A stretch of 64,000 bases of DNA from Clostridium cellulovorans 743B (lineage in GTDB: Bacteria > Bacillota > Clostridia > Clostridiales > Clostridiaceae), in assembly GCF_000145275.1 (NCBI RefSeq), contig NC_014393.1, positions 744,001 to 808,000 of the forward strand, read 5' to 3'. The position numbers were made by a program, and so were the translations under genes. Position 1 is the stretch's first letter. The number at the start of each line of letters is the position of its first letter. Below, one piece after another: positions 1 through 8,442 of this stretch. The notes under the pieces are model-generated. The model was not told the origin of the DNA. It was given only the letters and a program-made list of their open reading frames with translations, and did not search any database.

Positions 1-45
1 ATCTCTAATTCATAAAAATGAAATAGGGATAGCTCTTAATTTGTT

Positions 46-843
46 TTATATAGAATTTATTCCATAAATGGATTTTTCTACATCTTCTTTTGAAACGTTG
101 CTCAAATATGAAAAGTTACATTCTAAAGCTTTATTTAGCATCCCTAAAGCCTCTTCAGTTCGGCTTTCTTTGCTTAAGGTCATAGCATAATAATAATATG
201 CTGTAACAAAAGTAGGAGTCATAGGGATTAATTTATCATATATTTCTAAAGCTTTTGAATACTGGCCTTTGAAGTAATAACTTTGAGCGAGGTTATCTAA
301 TATACTAGCATCAGAATCGTTATATTCATATGCTTCTAAATTAAATTCTAGTGCTTTATCGTAATCTTTATTTAAAAGAAGAAAATATCCTAAGTTTTGA
401 TACAAAGTGGTGTTTTTCTTTTGGTTGTATTCTTCCATTAAAAGATTAATAGCTTCATCTAATTTATTTTTTTTCCATAACACTAAAGAATAGTTTAACT
501 TCCAAGATAATTTATCTGTAGGGTTAAGGGTTTTATTTTTAAACTTACTTAAAACAGCATCACTTTCTTCTAAATTGCCCATCCTTATTAACAGATAACC
601 GTATGAAATTTTCATTTTATCTGGAGCGTGCCATGAGGAATAGGCAAGCTTATATAAGCTAAGAGCTTTATGCATATTCTTTTGGGTATAATGCAAATTT
701 GCTCTATACATAAGTATAGAAGGGAAGTTTGTATATATTAAAAGTAGAATGAAAATTAAGACACCTATGATTTTACTATAAAAAAGAAATATAGGTAGTG
801 AAATTATTACAGAAAGTAAAGTCAGTAATTTTTGTTTGCTCAT
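46..843 (-). CDS. TPR-repeat membrane protein
   Basis: A 265-residue protein whose first ~45 residues are strongly hydrophobic (probably two membrane segments), followed by a soluble part made of helical pairs. Residues ~148-250 read as tetratricopeptide repeats, with the usual Gly/Ala/Tyr spacing (for example NLGYFLLLNKDYDKALEF and NLAQSYYFKGQYSKALEIY). TPRs are protein-interaction scaffolds, so this is likely a membrane-anchored adaptor; the partner is unknown. The start is an ATG preceded by AAAGGA about 9 nt upstream on the minus strand. The gene stands alone, divergent from the TVP38-type gene. The TPR call is firm; a specific role cannot be given. Confidence 0.8.
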   Translation of the reverse strand: MSKQKLLTLLSVIISLPIFLFYSKIIGVLIFILLLIYTNFPSILMYRANLHYTQKNMHKALSLYKLAYSSWHAPDKMKISYGYLLIRMGNLEESDAVLSKFKNKTLNPTDKLSWKLNYSLVLWKKNKLDEAINLLMEEYNQKKNTTLYQNLGYFLLLNKDYDKALEFNLEAYEYNDSDASILDNLAQSYYFKGQYSKALEIYDKLIPMTPTFVTAYYYYAMTLSKESRTEEALGMLNKALECNFSYLSNVSKEDVEKSIYGINSI

Positions 844-1257
844 ATTGAATCATCCTTTTCTAAGTTGCATTTTTAGATATAGAATTTATTGCGAATCTAG
901 GTAAATATATTGTAAGAAGAGTATTTTAAAAAATCTTTAAATGTAAAGAAACTTGTATTAAGCGCCATTAAGTACAATATATATGTAAGTTGAAATAAAG
1001 TTTCTACAATAAATTTATGTACTAGTGATAAGACCAATATATATTTTTAATAGTAACATATATATTATAAATATTAACTAATGGTTTAGTAAATATATAA
1101 ATGATCAACGGCATTAATAATGATTAATTTGTTAATAAAAAACTTCCTTTTACTTAAGTTTTACGGTATTCTTTTATTAGTATACATTTTTATTAATGAT
1201 TTTTTAAAGAAGAAAAATAGATGAATAGAAAGAGAAAATAAATAGGGGAAAACTGAT
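844..1257. other. 414-bp intergenic region, divergent promoters expected
   Basis: Very AT-rich spacer between two divergent genes. It contains short palindromic AT tracts (around 1040-1075) but no open frame with a ribosome binding site and no recognisable RNA gene. A stretch near 975-1020 is loosely like the palindromic repeats described elsewhere in the window, but too weakly to call. Confidence 0.5.
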
Positions 1258-1905
1258 ATGAGGAAATTTGATTGGAAGAAAATTGCCATTGTAGTAATCT
1301 GGATAGCCATGGTTACATTTTTATATAAGGCAGGCTTAATTACAACTGATGCAAGCAAAATAAGAAGAATACTTTTGGAACACCAGCATAAAGCTACAAT
1401 AATTTTTATGCTTATATCTGTTGCGAGGATTATAGTGTTCATTCCTAGTGCTGTATTAATTGTCCTAGGTGGAACTATATTTGGGCCCGTTAAGGGGTTT
1501 GTATTATCGATGATTGCTATGATAATTAGCGAAAGTATAGTGTTTTTTATAGGAAAATACTATGTGGGAGAAAAAGCCAATGGGTATTTATATCGTAAGC
1601 ATGGAGATATAATGAGACTGATGGAGAAATATAGGGATAAATTTTTAGTTGTAGGAATGTTATGCCCAGTTGCTCCACTAGATGTAATATGTTTTATTTC
1701 TTCGATATTTGGCTACAGTTATAGGAAGTTTGTAACTATATTGATTGCAACTCATATACCTTTTGTGACTTTATGTAGTCTTTTAGGCGAGAGTTATGAA
1801 AAGTCTGCTATTAATAAAATTGTTATAATATCATTGTTGTTAGTTTTAGTTTTCTACACTTATAAAACCTGGAGTACTTTTAAAAAGGAATTGAAGGAAG
1901 CATAA
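1258..1905 (+). CDS. TVP38/TMEM64 (SNARE-associated Golgi/DedA-type) membrane protein
   Basis: 215 residues with about five hydrophobic segments. The central region carries family hallmarks: a Gly-rich segment VLGGTIFGPVKGFVLSMIA, then a second half with Cys-Pro-Val-Ala-Pro-Leu-Asp followed by FGYSYRKF. Length fits the bacterial TVP38/YdjX-Z group (about 200-230). Members are inner-membrane proteins linked to lipid or small-molecule flux; the substrate here is unknown. The start ATG has AGGGGAAA about 8 nt upstream. It may be followed by the GIY-YIG gene in the same transcript (76-nt gap). Confidence 0.85.
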   Translation: MRKFDWKKIAIVVIWIAMVTFLYKAGLITTDASKIRRILLEHQHKATIIFMLISVARIIVFIPSAVLIVLGGTIFGPVKGFVLSMIAMIISESIVFFIGKYYVGEKANGYLYRKHGDIMRLMEKYRDKFLVVGMLCPVAPLDVICFISSIFGYSYRKFVTILIATHIPFVTLCSLLGESYEKSAINKIVIISLLLVLVFYTYKTWSTFKKELKEA

Positions 1906-1981
1906 AGAAGAATTTTGAAGTTAATAAAAACTCACTTTTGTTCCTAACATAAGCTTATTATTAAATATTTTGAGGGAAACT

Positions 1982-2221
1982 ATGAATTATGTTTATATAT
2001 TAAGATGTTCTGATGATTCTCTTTATACTGGATGGACTACGAATTTAGAAAATAGGGTTAAGGCTCATTCCAGTGGAAAAGGAGCTAAGTATACTAGGAC
2101 AAGGCTACCAGTTAAGTTAGTATATTTTGAAGAATATCAAGATAAGAGAGACGCTCAGAGAAGAGAATATGCTATAAAACAGTTAAGTAGATTAGAAAAG
2201 TTAAAGTTAATTAAGGAATAA
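1982..2221 (+). CDS. GIY-YIG nuclease domain protein (UPF0213/YhbQ-like)
   Basis: A 79-residue single-domain protein. It begins MNYVYILRCSDDSLYTGWT, giving the GIY-YIG signature as Y-V-Y...Y-T-G, followed by the conserved N-L-E-N-R-V-x-x-H, Gly-Lys-Gly-Ala-Lys-Tyr-Thr and Arg residues, and ends with the REYAIKQLSR helix. Stand-alone GIY-YIG proteins of this size are probably DNA-acting nucleases, but their roles are poorly known. I start at the ATG at 1982 because GAGGG (1972-1976) sits 5 nt upstream; a TTG at 1970 overlaps that Shine-Dalgarno and is unlikely. Confidence 0.88.
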   Translation: MNYVYILRCSDDSLYTGWTTNLENRVKAHSSGKGAKYTRTRLPVKLVYFEEYQDKRDAQRREYAIKQLSRLEKLKLIKE

Positions 2222-2244
2222 TATAAATTTAAAAGCTTATGTTT

Positions 2245-2332
2245 CAGATATATATGTTCTGATTAAAAATCTACATTGATTACATAAATGGTATATGTAT
2301 TTAACATAGAAACATTATTGGAATTTATATGA
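2245..2332 (+). repeat. Palindromic interspersed repeat, copy A
   Basis: One of six related intergenic repeats. Its core TCTGATTAAAAATCTACATT and its tail ACATTATTGGAATTTATAT match copies at 58064-58146 and 59290-59372. The outer ends are roughly inverted (ATATATGTTCTGATTAA against the complement of the tail). No coding capacity. Confidence 0.7.
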
Positions 2333-2357
2333 AAAATAAATATAGGCGTAAAGAAAG

Positions 2358-2397
2358 GCTGCACATTGATTTCAAGTTGTATCAATGTGCAGCTTTG
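2358..2397 (-). terminator. Intrinsic terminator of the chemoreceptor gene (bidirectional)
   Basis: Perfect 13-bp stem, GCTGCACATTGAT (2358-2370) with ATCAATGTGCAGC (2381-2393), around a 10-nt loop. On the minus strand the stem is followed by CCTTTCTTT, and on the plus strand by TTTGATTATTT. It ends the convergent chemoreceptor transcript and could also stop transcripts from the GIY-YIG side. Confidence 0.85.
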
Positions 2398-2398
2398 A

Positions 2399-4405
2399 TT
2401 ATTTAATGTATTTAAATACGCTAATATATTGTTGCAATTCTATAGAAATTTTTTGTAACTTATCAGAAAAAGTTGTTAAATCCTTCATGGTTTCCGAGAT
2501 TCCCACCGTTGCAGCATTAGCTTCTTCTGTAGCAGCAGCAGCTTCTTCTGATATTGCTGATGTTTGTTCGATATTTTCAAGAACTAAATTTTTCTTTGAG
2601 TTTATTTCATCTATAGATAGTTTTGTTTTTGTAACAGAATTTATAAGTGAATCGATTGAGGCTATTATTTCATGGAATATAGATTCTGTTCTATCAACTG
2701 CTAATTTTTGCTCAGAAATTGTAACATTTGAAGTCTCCATAGCTGATACTGCAACAGTAGATTTCTTTTGTATAGAGTCTATTATTTTTCTTATCTTTGC
2801 AGCTGCTTCTTCTGATTGTTCTGCAAGGTTTCTTATTTCATTTGCAACCACTGCAAAACCTTTTCCAGCTTCACCTGCTCTTGCTGCTTCTATAGAAGCG
2901 TTTAAAGATAAAAGATTTGTTCTTTCAGTAATTTCAGATATGGTATTTGAAATTTCATTAATTTCTTTTGTACTATTATCCATAGATAATACCAAAGTAT
3001 TAACTTCCTTTGAGACTTTAAGGGTTTCGTTGGTTTTATTTACTAGTGTTTCAAGCATTAATACTCCTTTTTTACTCAGGGTTTGAGTATTTAAGGAAAT
3101 GTCATTCATATCTGAAGTTAAGTCTGAAATTTCATCAATACCTTTTGCGAGGGTAGTCATTTCTGCAGCGCTATTTAATGAATTATTCGCTTGTTCAACA
3201 GCACCTTGTGAGATATCTTCAACTGATCTACTTACCTCATCAAGAGCATAGGCTGTATTTTCTGATATATTAACTAAGGTTGCAGAGGTTTCTAAAACTG
3301 TATTAGAGGAAAGATGAATTCGATCCATTAGCTTTGCAATTTTACTAATCATAGTATTGAAGTCATTACTTAATTCCTCAAACTCGTCCTTTGAGGAAAT
3401 TGACGTAGATACAGTTAAGTCACCTTCTGAAGCACTACTAAAGGCAGTTTTCAATTTATTTATATTTCTGCTCATTTTGTTACTGATTACTAGAGCTACT
3501 GAAGAAGACAATATAGTTAATGCAAAAATAGAAAAAATTAGTATATATCGTAGTTTTTTTATGTTATCTAAAAGTTCAGAAGCATCCATAGTACCGATAA
3601 TTCTCCATTTAGTTTTTTGATTTGTAGTGAAAAATGCGAATTTTTCTACACCATTAGAGTCATATTGCTTAAAGTTACTTTCCTCTGACTGTATATCTTC
3701 CCAAATTGGAGAGTTTGTAATATCAGTATTTCCAAGCTGTGTTGTATCTGGATGAGCTAGCATTATTCCATCCACATTGGTGATGTAAATAAAGCCTTCT
3801 TTGCCTAGTTCTATTAAAGATATGTTGCCAGATAATCTATCAAAATCTATTTCCATGCCTACAACACCTATAACAAGTCCTTCGTAATCTATAGTTTTAG
3901 ACATTGAAACCACAGTTTTTCCTGTAGAAGCAGAGATATATGGATTACTGTATACGATGTTTCCTCTGTTTGACATTGCAGCTGTATACCAATCGTTTTT
4001 AGTAACTTCAGAATTAGTACTAGCATTGCTAGCTGGATATGATAATAATTTTTTTTCCTCTGTAGCCATAAAAATAGATGAAATATTATTATTATTGTCT
4101 TTTAAGTTTTTAAAAAGATATTCTATATTATCTTTATTTGAAGGATCTTTAGTAATACTTTTTAAAGATTTATTTGTCGTAAGCATATTAATTACATTAT
4201 CTAATCCATCAAGATACGTAGTGATTTCTCTGTTTATTTCACTCATTGTTTCAATAGTTGATGATTTAAAGGTTTCTGTTAATTTACTTCTTGTTATTTC
4301 ATAAGAGCTAATTCCTAGAAGTATAATAGGTATAAAGCTTACTAAAAAAATACTAAATATGAGTTTCGTTCGGATGCTTTTAAATTTACGTTTTGTATTT
4401 TTCAT
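2399..4405 (-). CDS. Methyl-accepting chemotaxis protein with Cache sensor domain
   Basis: 668 residues with the full chemoreceptor layout: transmembrane helix ~14-34, a periplasmic-side dCache-type sensor ~45-285 ([19 protein letters not shown] is a typical Cache strand-loop), second membrane helix ~286-307, HAMP ~310-360, and a methyl-accepting coiled coil ~380-660. The signalling tip reads [20 protein letters not shown], the near-invariant CheA/CheW contact hairpin. dCache domains usually bind amino acids or small carboxylates; the ligand cannot be read. It is monocistronic, with its own terminator. No CheA or CheW lies nearby, so it is a dispersed receptor gene. Confidence 0.97.
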   Translation of the reverse strand: MKNTKRKFKSIRTKLIFSIFLVSFIPIILLGISSYEITRSKLTETFKSSTIETMSEINREITTYLDGLDNVINMLTTNKSLKSITKDPSNKDNIEYLFKNLKDNNNNISSIFMATEEKKLLSYPASNASTNSEVTKNDWYTAAMSNRGNIVYSNPYISASTGKTVVSMSKTIDYEGLVIGVVGMEIDFDRLSGNISLIELGKEGFIYITNVDGIMLAHPDTTQLGNTDITNSPIWEDIQSEESNFKQYDSNGVEKFAFFTTNQKTKWRIIGTMDASELLDNIKKLRYILIFSIFALTILSSSVALVISNKMSRNINKLKTAFSSASEGDLTVSTSISSKDEFEELSNDFNTMISKIAKLMDRIHLSSNTVLETSATLVNISENTAYALDEVSRSVEDISQGAVEQANNSLNSAAEMTTLAKGIDEISDLTSDMNDISLNTQTLSKKGVLMLETLVNKTNETLKVSKEVNTLVLSMDNSTKEINEISNTISEITERTNLLSLNASIEAARAGEAGKGFAVVANEIRNLAEQSEEAAAKIRKIIDSIQKKSTVAVSAMETSNVTISEQKLAVDRTESIFHEIIASIDSLINSVTKTKLSIDEINSKKNLVLENIEQTSAISEEAAAATEEANAATVGISETMKDLTTFSDKLQKISIELQQYISVFKYIK

Positions 4406-4939
4406 AGAAATAGTCCCTCCAATTATTTTTGCTTAAATTAACCTTTTGCGCGTGGCCAAAACCACAATAACCTCATAAATAACTAAGAGTTGTTTATAAT
4501 TTGCTAAAAATACTTGTCCGATTTTATAAGTCTATTTGATATTCTATAGACAAAATTCGACTTTGACAAGATTTATGCATATTATTTCTTATAAGTATAT
4601 TAAAAAAATTAGATTAATTCTTAAGGTTTTTTAGATTTTTTTATCACAAAATATTAATGCGTAAGCTAAAAATTGAACTTATCTTTAGTTAGTAATTGTT
4701 TGTTTAGTGAGACATATAGTTAATAAAGTTCACCAATTTTTTGAATAAATATTCAAAGTATATTTATTATATCGTACACAATAAATTTTACCTAATATTA
4801 AGGGGAGTTTTCATTAAGATTTTTTTATGGTTGGATATATTAGTTAATACGAGATAATATCTCTTGTTTTAAATTTTCCTACATGATAAATTTAAAGAGA
4901 GTGAAGCATGAATTTTATAATAGTATTAAAGGAGTACAT
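4406..4939. other. 534-bp intergenic region between divergent genes
   Basis: AT-rich spacer between the chemoreceptor and the AraC-type regulator. It must hold both promoters; I could not place a convincing -35/-10 pair. I looked for a c-di-GMP riboswitch near the CACGCGC-like stretch at ~4446-4456 and did not find one. Confidence 0.5.
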
Positions 4940-7030
4940 ATGAGAAGAGAATACATAACCTACATGGAGCATTTACCTATGTCAGTAAAATTGCAGAGTG
5001 TAAAATCTTATCCTCTTCACTGGCATAACTGCTTGGAGATACTATTTGTGTTGAAGGGTAGATTTTTTGTACAGATAGAGTCTGAAATCTATGAGCTTTG
5101 CGAGAGAGAAATAGAAATTATAAATGCAGATGAGCCTCATAGAGTATATTCAGAGGATGAGGATAATTTAATATTAGTTTTCAAAATACATCTGGACTTC
5201 TTTGAAAAGTATTTTAATGATGTAAAAAATATATATTTTTATACTAATTCTTCAGATGAGGGGATACAGGAAGAAGACAAATATCAGGAACTAAGAAAAT
5301 TTCTAGCTATATTAGCTTGCGAAGCTGTGCAGCAGGAAGAGGATTATGATGAGGAAGTTGAAGAACAACTAGTTAAACTTCTATTTCATCTTTTAAATAA
5401 TTTTCATTACCTTACTTATGATGAAGAGGTTGCTATAGAAAATCAAGTACAATTTCAAAGATATCATAGAATAACTAAATATATACACGATAATTATATG
5501 AATAAGATAAGTCTTCAAGATATTGCAAGTAGAGAATTCCTAAGTTCTTATTACTTATCTCATGAAATTAAGAATATGGCTGGGACCAATTTTATAGATT
5601 TTTTAAATACAACAAGGGTAAATGAATCTATTAAATTTCTTTTAGATAGTGATAAGACAATTTCTGATATTTCAGAGGAGGTAGGATTTTCACATACTAG
5701 GTATTACAATAAATATTTTAAGCAACTATATAACATTACTCCTTTGCAGTATAGGAAAAAATATTATTTGTCTGAGGATCTATATGAGAAAACAAAGGAA
5801 TATTCCCTTTGCAATTTAGAAAAAGCCTTGGAATATCTATCTGTATATCTAGAAGACTATGATAGATTTAATTATAAGAAGCAGATAATCAAAATCTATG
5901 CAGATTTAAAAAAAGAAGCAGAAGCTTTTCCAAAGGTATGGAGCGAGGTTATAAACCTTGGCGATGCCATAGAGCTTTTAAAAGAAAAAGAACAAGGCTT
6001 CGTTAAAAATATTCAATCAAATATGAAGTTTAACTATGGAATTGTTCAGTATCTTTTTCATAAGGATATGAGAGTATATTTTAATGAAAAGCTAGAATTT
6101 TTAAATTGGAATGAAGTTGAGAAGCTTATGGAATTTCTTTTGGATATAGATATGAAGCCAATAATTATTTTAGATAGGGAATTGGAAAGTAAAGATATGT
6201 TTATAAAGCTTATAGAAAGCTTTATTCTATATTTTTCAGACTTATATGGAATAGAGGAAATTCAGGGGTGGAGGTTTAGAGTAGCCACAAATCTTCCAGA
6301 GGAATTTATCGAAGCAACAGATGAGATTCTAGAAAAGTATCAGCTTCAGAATATAATAAGAGATAGTTTTGAGGAGGACACAACCGTTAGAGGTATCTTT
6401 GACTCTGCGTATATGGTTCCTTATATTATTCATAACTTTATACATAGCCAAAACGATATGTTGTTTTTAAAAGCCTATGATACGGTAGAAGAAAATTCTA
6501 TTATGAGCAATGAGCTTTTCTTTGGAGCTCCTGGAATAATGACTCTTCATGGAATTAGAAAAGCATCCTATTATGCATATTACTTTTTATCAAGACTCGG
6601 AGCTATGCTTATAGAAAAGGGTGAAGGCTATGTTATAACAAAAAATGAAGAGGATTATCAAATATTGCTTTATAGTTATACTGAGGACCTCGATAATCTT
6701 ATAACCATTGAAAATCTCTCAAAGGAAAAAGGAAAGAAGAACTTAACGGAAAGACAAATCTCTTTAACCTTAAGAAACTTACCACAGGATTATAAAATTA
6801 CGAGCTACGAAATCGGTGAGGATATTGGCTCAGCCTATAATAATTGGATTGCTATGGGAAGACCAAGAAGATTAAGTGATGAAGAACTAGATGTGTTACA
6901 CAGAATTTCTTTTCCACGTATTTCTTTGAATTTTACAAAGAAGAAGCCTATATTTAACATTTTGAATACTATTAATGGGTATGGGGCGGTATTAATTACC
7001 CTTCAAAAAGTACAAAAGCATCTTTATTAA
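4940..7030 (+). CDS. AraC-family regulator with long C-terminal glycosidase-like extension
   Basis: 696 residues. The N-terminal ~100 residues form a cupin-type sensor (SYPLHWHNCLEILFVLKGRF, with the His-rich motif of sugar-responsive AraC proteins). An AraC HTH pair follows at ~170-275: YIHDNYMNKISLQDIA, then the second helix-turn-helix ending in the family signature GFSHTRYYNKYFKQLYNITP-x-QYR. The remaining ~420 residues resemble the GH39/beta-xylosidase-like domain seen fused to some Firmicute AraC regulators; catalytic glutamates are not obvious, so it is probably a ligand-binding relic. I choose the ATG at 4940 (AAAGGAG 5 nt upstream); an upstream ATG at 4883 lacks a Shine-Dalgarno. The target is unknown; a carbohydrate locus is likely. 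Confidence 0.88.
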   Translation: MRREYITYMEHLPMSVKLQSVKSYPLHWHNCLEILFVLKGRFFVQIESEIYELCEREIEIINADEPHRVYSEDEDNLILVFKIHLDFFEKYFNDVKNIYFYTNSSDEGIQEEDKYQELRKFLAILACEAVQQEEDYDEEVEEQLVKLLFHLLNNFHYLTYDEEVAIENQVQFQRYHRITKYIHDNYMNKISLQDIASREFLSSYYLSHEIKNMAGTNFIDFLNTTRVNESIKFLLDSDKTISDISEEVGFSHTRYYNKYFKQLYNITPLQYRKKYYLSEDLYEKTKEYSLCNLEKALEYLSVYLEDYDRFNYKKQIIKIYADLKKEAEAFPKVWSEVINLGDAIELLKEKEQGFVKNIQSNMKFNYGIVQYLFHKDMRVYFNEKLEFLNWNEVEKLMEFLLDIDMKPIIILDRELESKDMFIKLIESFILYFSDLYGIEEIQGWRFRVATNLPEEFIEATDEILEKYQLQNIIRDSFEEDTTVRGIFDSAYMVPYIIHNFIHSQNDMLFLKAYDTVEENSIMSNELFFGAPGIMTLHGIRKASYYAYYFLSRLGAMLIEKGEGYVITKNEEDYQILLYSYTEDLDNLITIENLSKEKGKKNLTERQISLTLRNLPQDYKITSYEIGEDIGSAYNNWIAMGRPRRLSDEELDVLHRISFPRISLNFTKKKPIFNILNTINGYGAVLITLQKVQKHLY

Positions 7031-7042
7031 GGTGCTTTTTTG
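7014..7042 (+). terminator. Intrinsic terminator of the AraC-type gene
   Basis: AAAAGCATCTT pairs with AAGGTGCTTTT across a short loop, followed by a run of T. The stem overlaps the last codons and the stop codon at 7028-7030. Confidence 0.8.
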
Positions 7043-7079
7043 CTGTTTCTATTATTTTGTAAAAAAATAATTAAGCAAA

Positions 7080-7172
7080 AGTGTACTTTTTAATCAGCAA
7101 GGCTGTGGATGTTAACATTTTTAAAAAAGACTATAATGATATTAAAGAGTTGCAAGGTGAAATCTTAAATTA
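7080..7172 (+). pseudogene. Possible 3' remnant of a decayed coding sequence
   Basis: One frame reads SKAVDVNIFKKDYNDIKEL-QGEILN and then a TAA at the edge of the IS982 insertion. Composition and helical pattern look protein-like, but there is no start or ribosome binding site and the family is unrecognised. The IS lies immediately downstream; removing it leaves the stop codon intact, so the IS did not itself truncate this frame. Confidence 0.25.
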
Positions 7173-7238
7173 ACTCGTTGTGCTAGTTAAATACGTTGGC
7201 AATACTTACAAATAGAAAAACTCCAGCATATTTGCTAA

Positions 7239-7277
7239 CCTATCATTAAAAAACACGACTAATCTAATGATAGGAGG
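7239..7277 (+). promoter_or_regulatory. Hairpin sequestering the transposase ribosome binding site
   Basis: CCTATCATTA (7239-7248) pairs perfectly with TAATGATAGG (7265-7274). The 3' arm overlaps the Shine-Dalgarno AGGAGG (7272-7277) that serves the transposase ATG at 7287. Such stems commonly prevent translation from read-through transcripts entering an IS; that role is inferred. Confidence 0.65.
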
Positions 7278-7286
7278 CTAACTTAT

Positions 7287-8228
7287 ATGCCAGAGTTTAA
7301 TAAAGATTTTATCATAACAATAAACAACTTAAAAGATTTTATTGTTGTCACTTATGTTATAATTGATGATTTTTACCAAAAGGTAACTCCAGCATTTATT
7401 ATGAACCGTCGCAATATTGATAAGTCAGTAATGTCTGATAGCGAAATCATTACTTTATCTTTAGTAGGCGAACTCTTAACCATTGACTCTGAAAAAGCTT
7501 GGTTTGGGTTTTGTTCTAAAAACTTACGAGATCTGTTCCCTAATTTTTGTAGTAGAACAAGATTTCATAGAGTAAGAAAATCCTTATTTCGAGTCACAGA
7601 TGCAATACGTAAGGAATTTATGAAATTTCTTAACTATCAATATGATCGAATAAGAATTGTAGATAGTATGCCTATTCCTGTGTGTAAATTTGGTAGAGCT
7701 CACTTTCATAAGTCATTTAAGCCGAAGGCTGCCTACGGGCGATGCGCTTCGAAAAAAGAGACATATTACGGCTTCAAATTACATGCATTAGTTGCTTTAG
7801 ATGGCTATATCACAGACTTCTCTATTACTGCTGCAAACATTGATGATAGAGACGCAGTCTGGGAACTTATAGATAATTCAGTTGTTAATACACTAATAGG
7901 CGATAAAGGCTATATAGGTCAAAAGATTGCTTCGCAATTAAAAGAGATAATGGATATTAATCTTCTAACCATAAGTCGTAATAACAGTAAAATTAAACTT
8001 TTAAAACCACTTAGGCAACTCATATTCAAGGCTCGTCGTAGAATAGAAACCACTTTTTCTCAGCTCTCCGAGCAATTGAATATACAGAGGGTTCTTGCAA
8101 AGTCAACTTGGGGCTTTGCTACAAGAATAGTAAATAAAATATTAGCTCATAATCTTTGTTATTTTATAAATAAAATCTTAAATATAGGTATAGATACAGC
8201 AAAGATTAAGACATTAATATTTGGATAA
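7287..8228 (+). CDS. IS982-family DDE transposase
   Basis: 313 residues, the usual length for IS982 transposases. The DDE catalytic triad can be seen: the first Asp in RIVDSMPIPVC (residue ~132), the second in LIGDKGYIGQ (~212), and the Glu in KARRRIETTFSQL (~255). The Arg-Arg-x-Glu context and the GFKLHALVALDGYITDF segment are typical. The frame is intact. It is the only gene in the element, and its ribosome binding site AGGAGG lies partly inside a hairpin. Confidence 0.95.
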   Translation: MPEFNKDFIITINNLKDFIVVTYVIIDDFYQKVTPAFIMNRRNIDKSVMSDSEIITLSLVGELLTIDSEKAWFGFCSKNLRDLFPNFCSRTRFHRVRKSLFRVTDAIRKEFMKFLNYQYDRIRIVDSMPIPVCKFGRAHFHKSFKPKAAYGRCASKKETYYGFKLHALVALDGYITDFSITAANIDDRDAVWELIDNSVVNTLIGDKGYIGQKIASQLKEIMDINLLTISRNNSKIKLLKPLRQLIFKARRRIETTFSQLSEQLNIQRVLAKSTWGFATRIVNKILAHNLCYFINKILNIGIDTAKIKTLIFG

Positions 8229-8346
8229 TAATTCCTAAGGATTTGGCGACATCTTCATTAGGAGAAGTCTGCTCAAATATATGGAATAAATATCCTATTA
8301 ATGAAAACTTATCTGTTAGCACAACAGGTTAAATTAATATAAAATT

Positions 8347-8368
8347 ATTGTTATATATAAGTAACAAT
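8347..8368. promoter_or_regulatory. Dyad operator candidate upstream of the MATE gene
   Basis: ATTGTTA (8347-8353) and TAACAAT (8362-8368) form a 7-bp inverted repeat with an 8-bp spacer, about 75 bp before the MATE start. The geometry resembles MarR-type operators, but no such regulator is adjacent. The site lies immediately outside the IS982 target duplication. Confidence 0.35.
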
Positions 8369-8442
8369 GAATTTTAAGAAATGCAAAAGGTTAAGATTTT
8401 ACATTGTAATTCAATATCTGAAAAGTGATTGAGGTGAAAAAA

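Larger units (their letters stand above)
7166..8336 (+). mobile_element. Complete IS982-family insertion sequence with target duplication
   Basis: The element spans 7173-8329 (1157 bp). Its left end ACTCGTTGTGCTA and right end (complement ACCTGTTGTGCTA) are inverted repeats with 11 of 13 matches. It is flanked by a perfect 7-bp direct repeat TAAATTA (7166-7172 and 8330-8336), as expected for the 3-9 bp duplications of this family. It encodes one intact transposase. Intact ends, duplication and reading frame suggest a recent and possibly still active insertion. It sits between the AraC-type and MATE genes and disrupts neither. Confidence 0.92.

Noticed and set aside
960..1075. Seventh copy of the palindromic repeat
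   Set aside because: Only short AT-rich pieces resemble the consensus and they are in the wrong order and spacing.
2385..3086. Long plus-strand frame opposite the chemoreceptor gene
   Set aside because: It mirrors a high-confidence chemoreceptor; the Ser/Ala/Ile-rich translation is the antisense of coiled-coil codons.
4440..4470. Possible c-di-GMP riboswitch upstream of the chemoreceptor
   Set aside because: Only a short CACGCGC-like stretch is present; the conserved GEMM core and tetraloop-receptor parts are absent.
4883..4939. Upstream in-frame ATG of the AraC-type gene as start
   Set aside because: No Shine-Dalgarno precedes it, whereas the ATG at 4940 has AAAGGAG at 5 nt.
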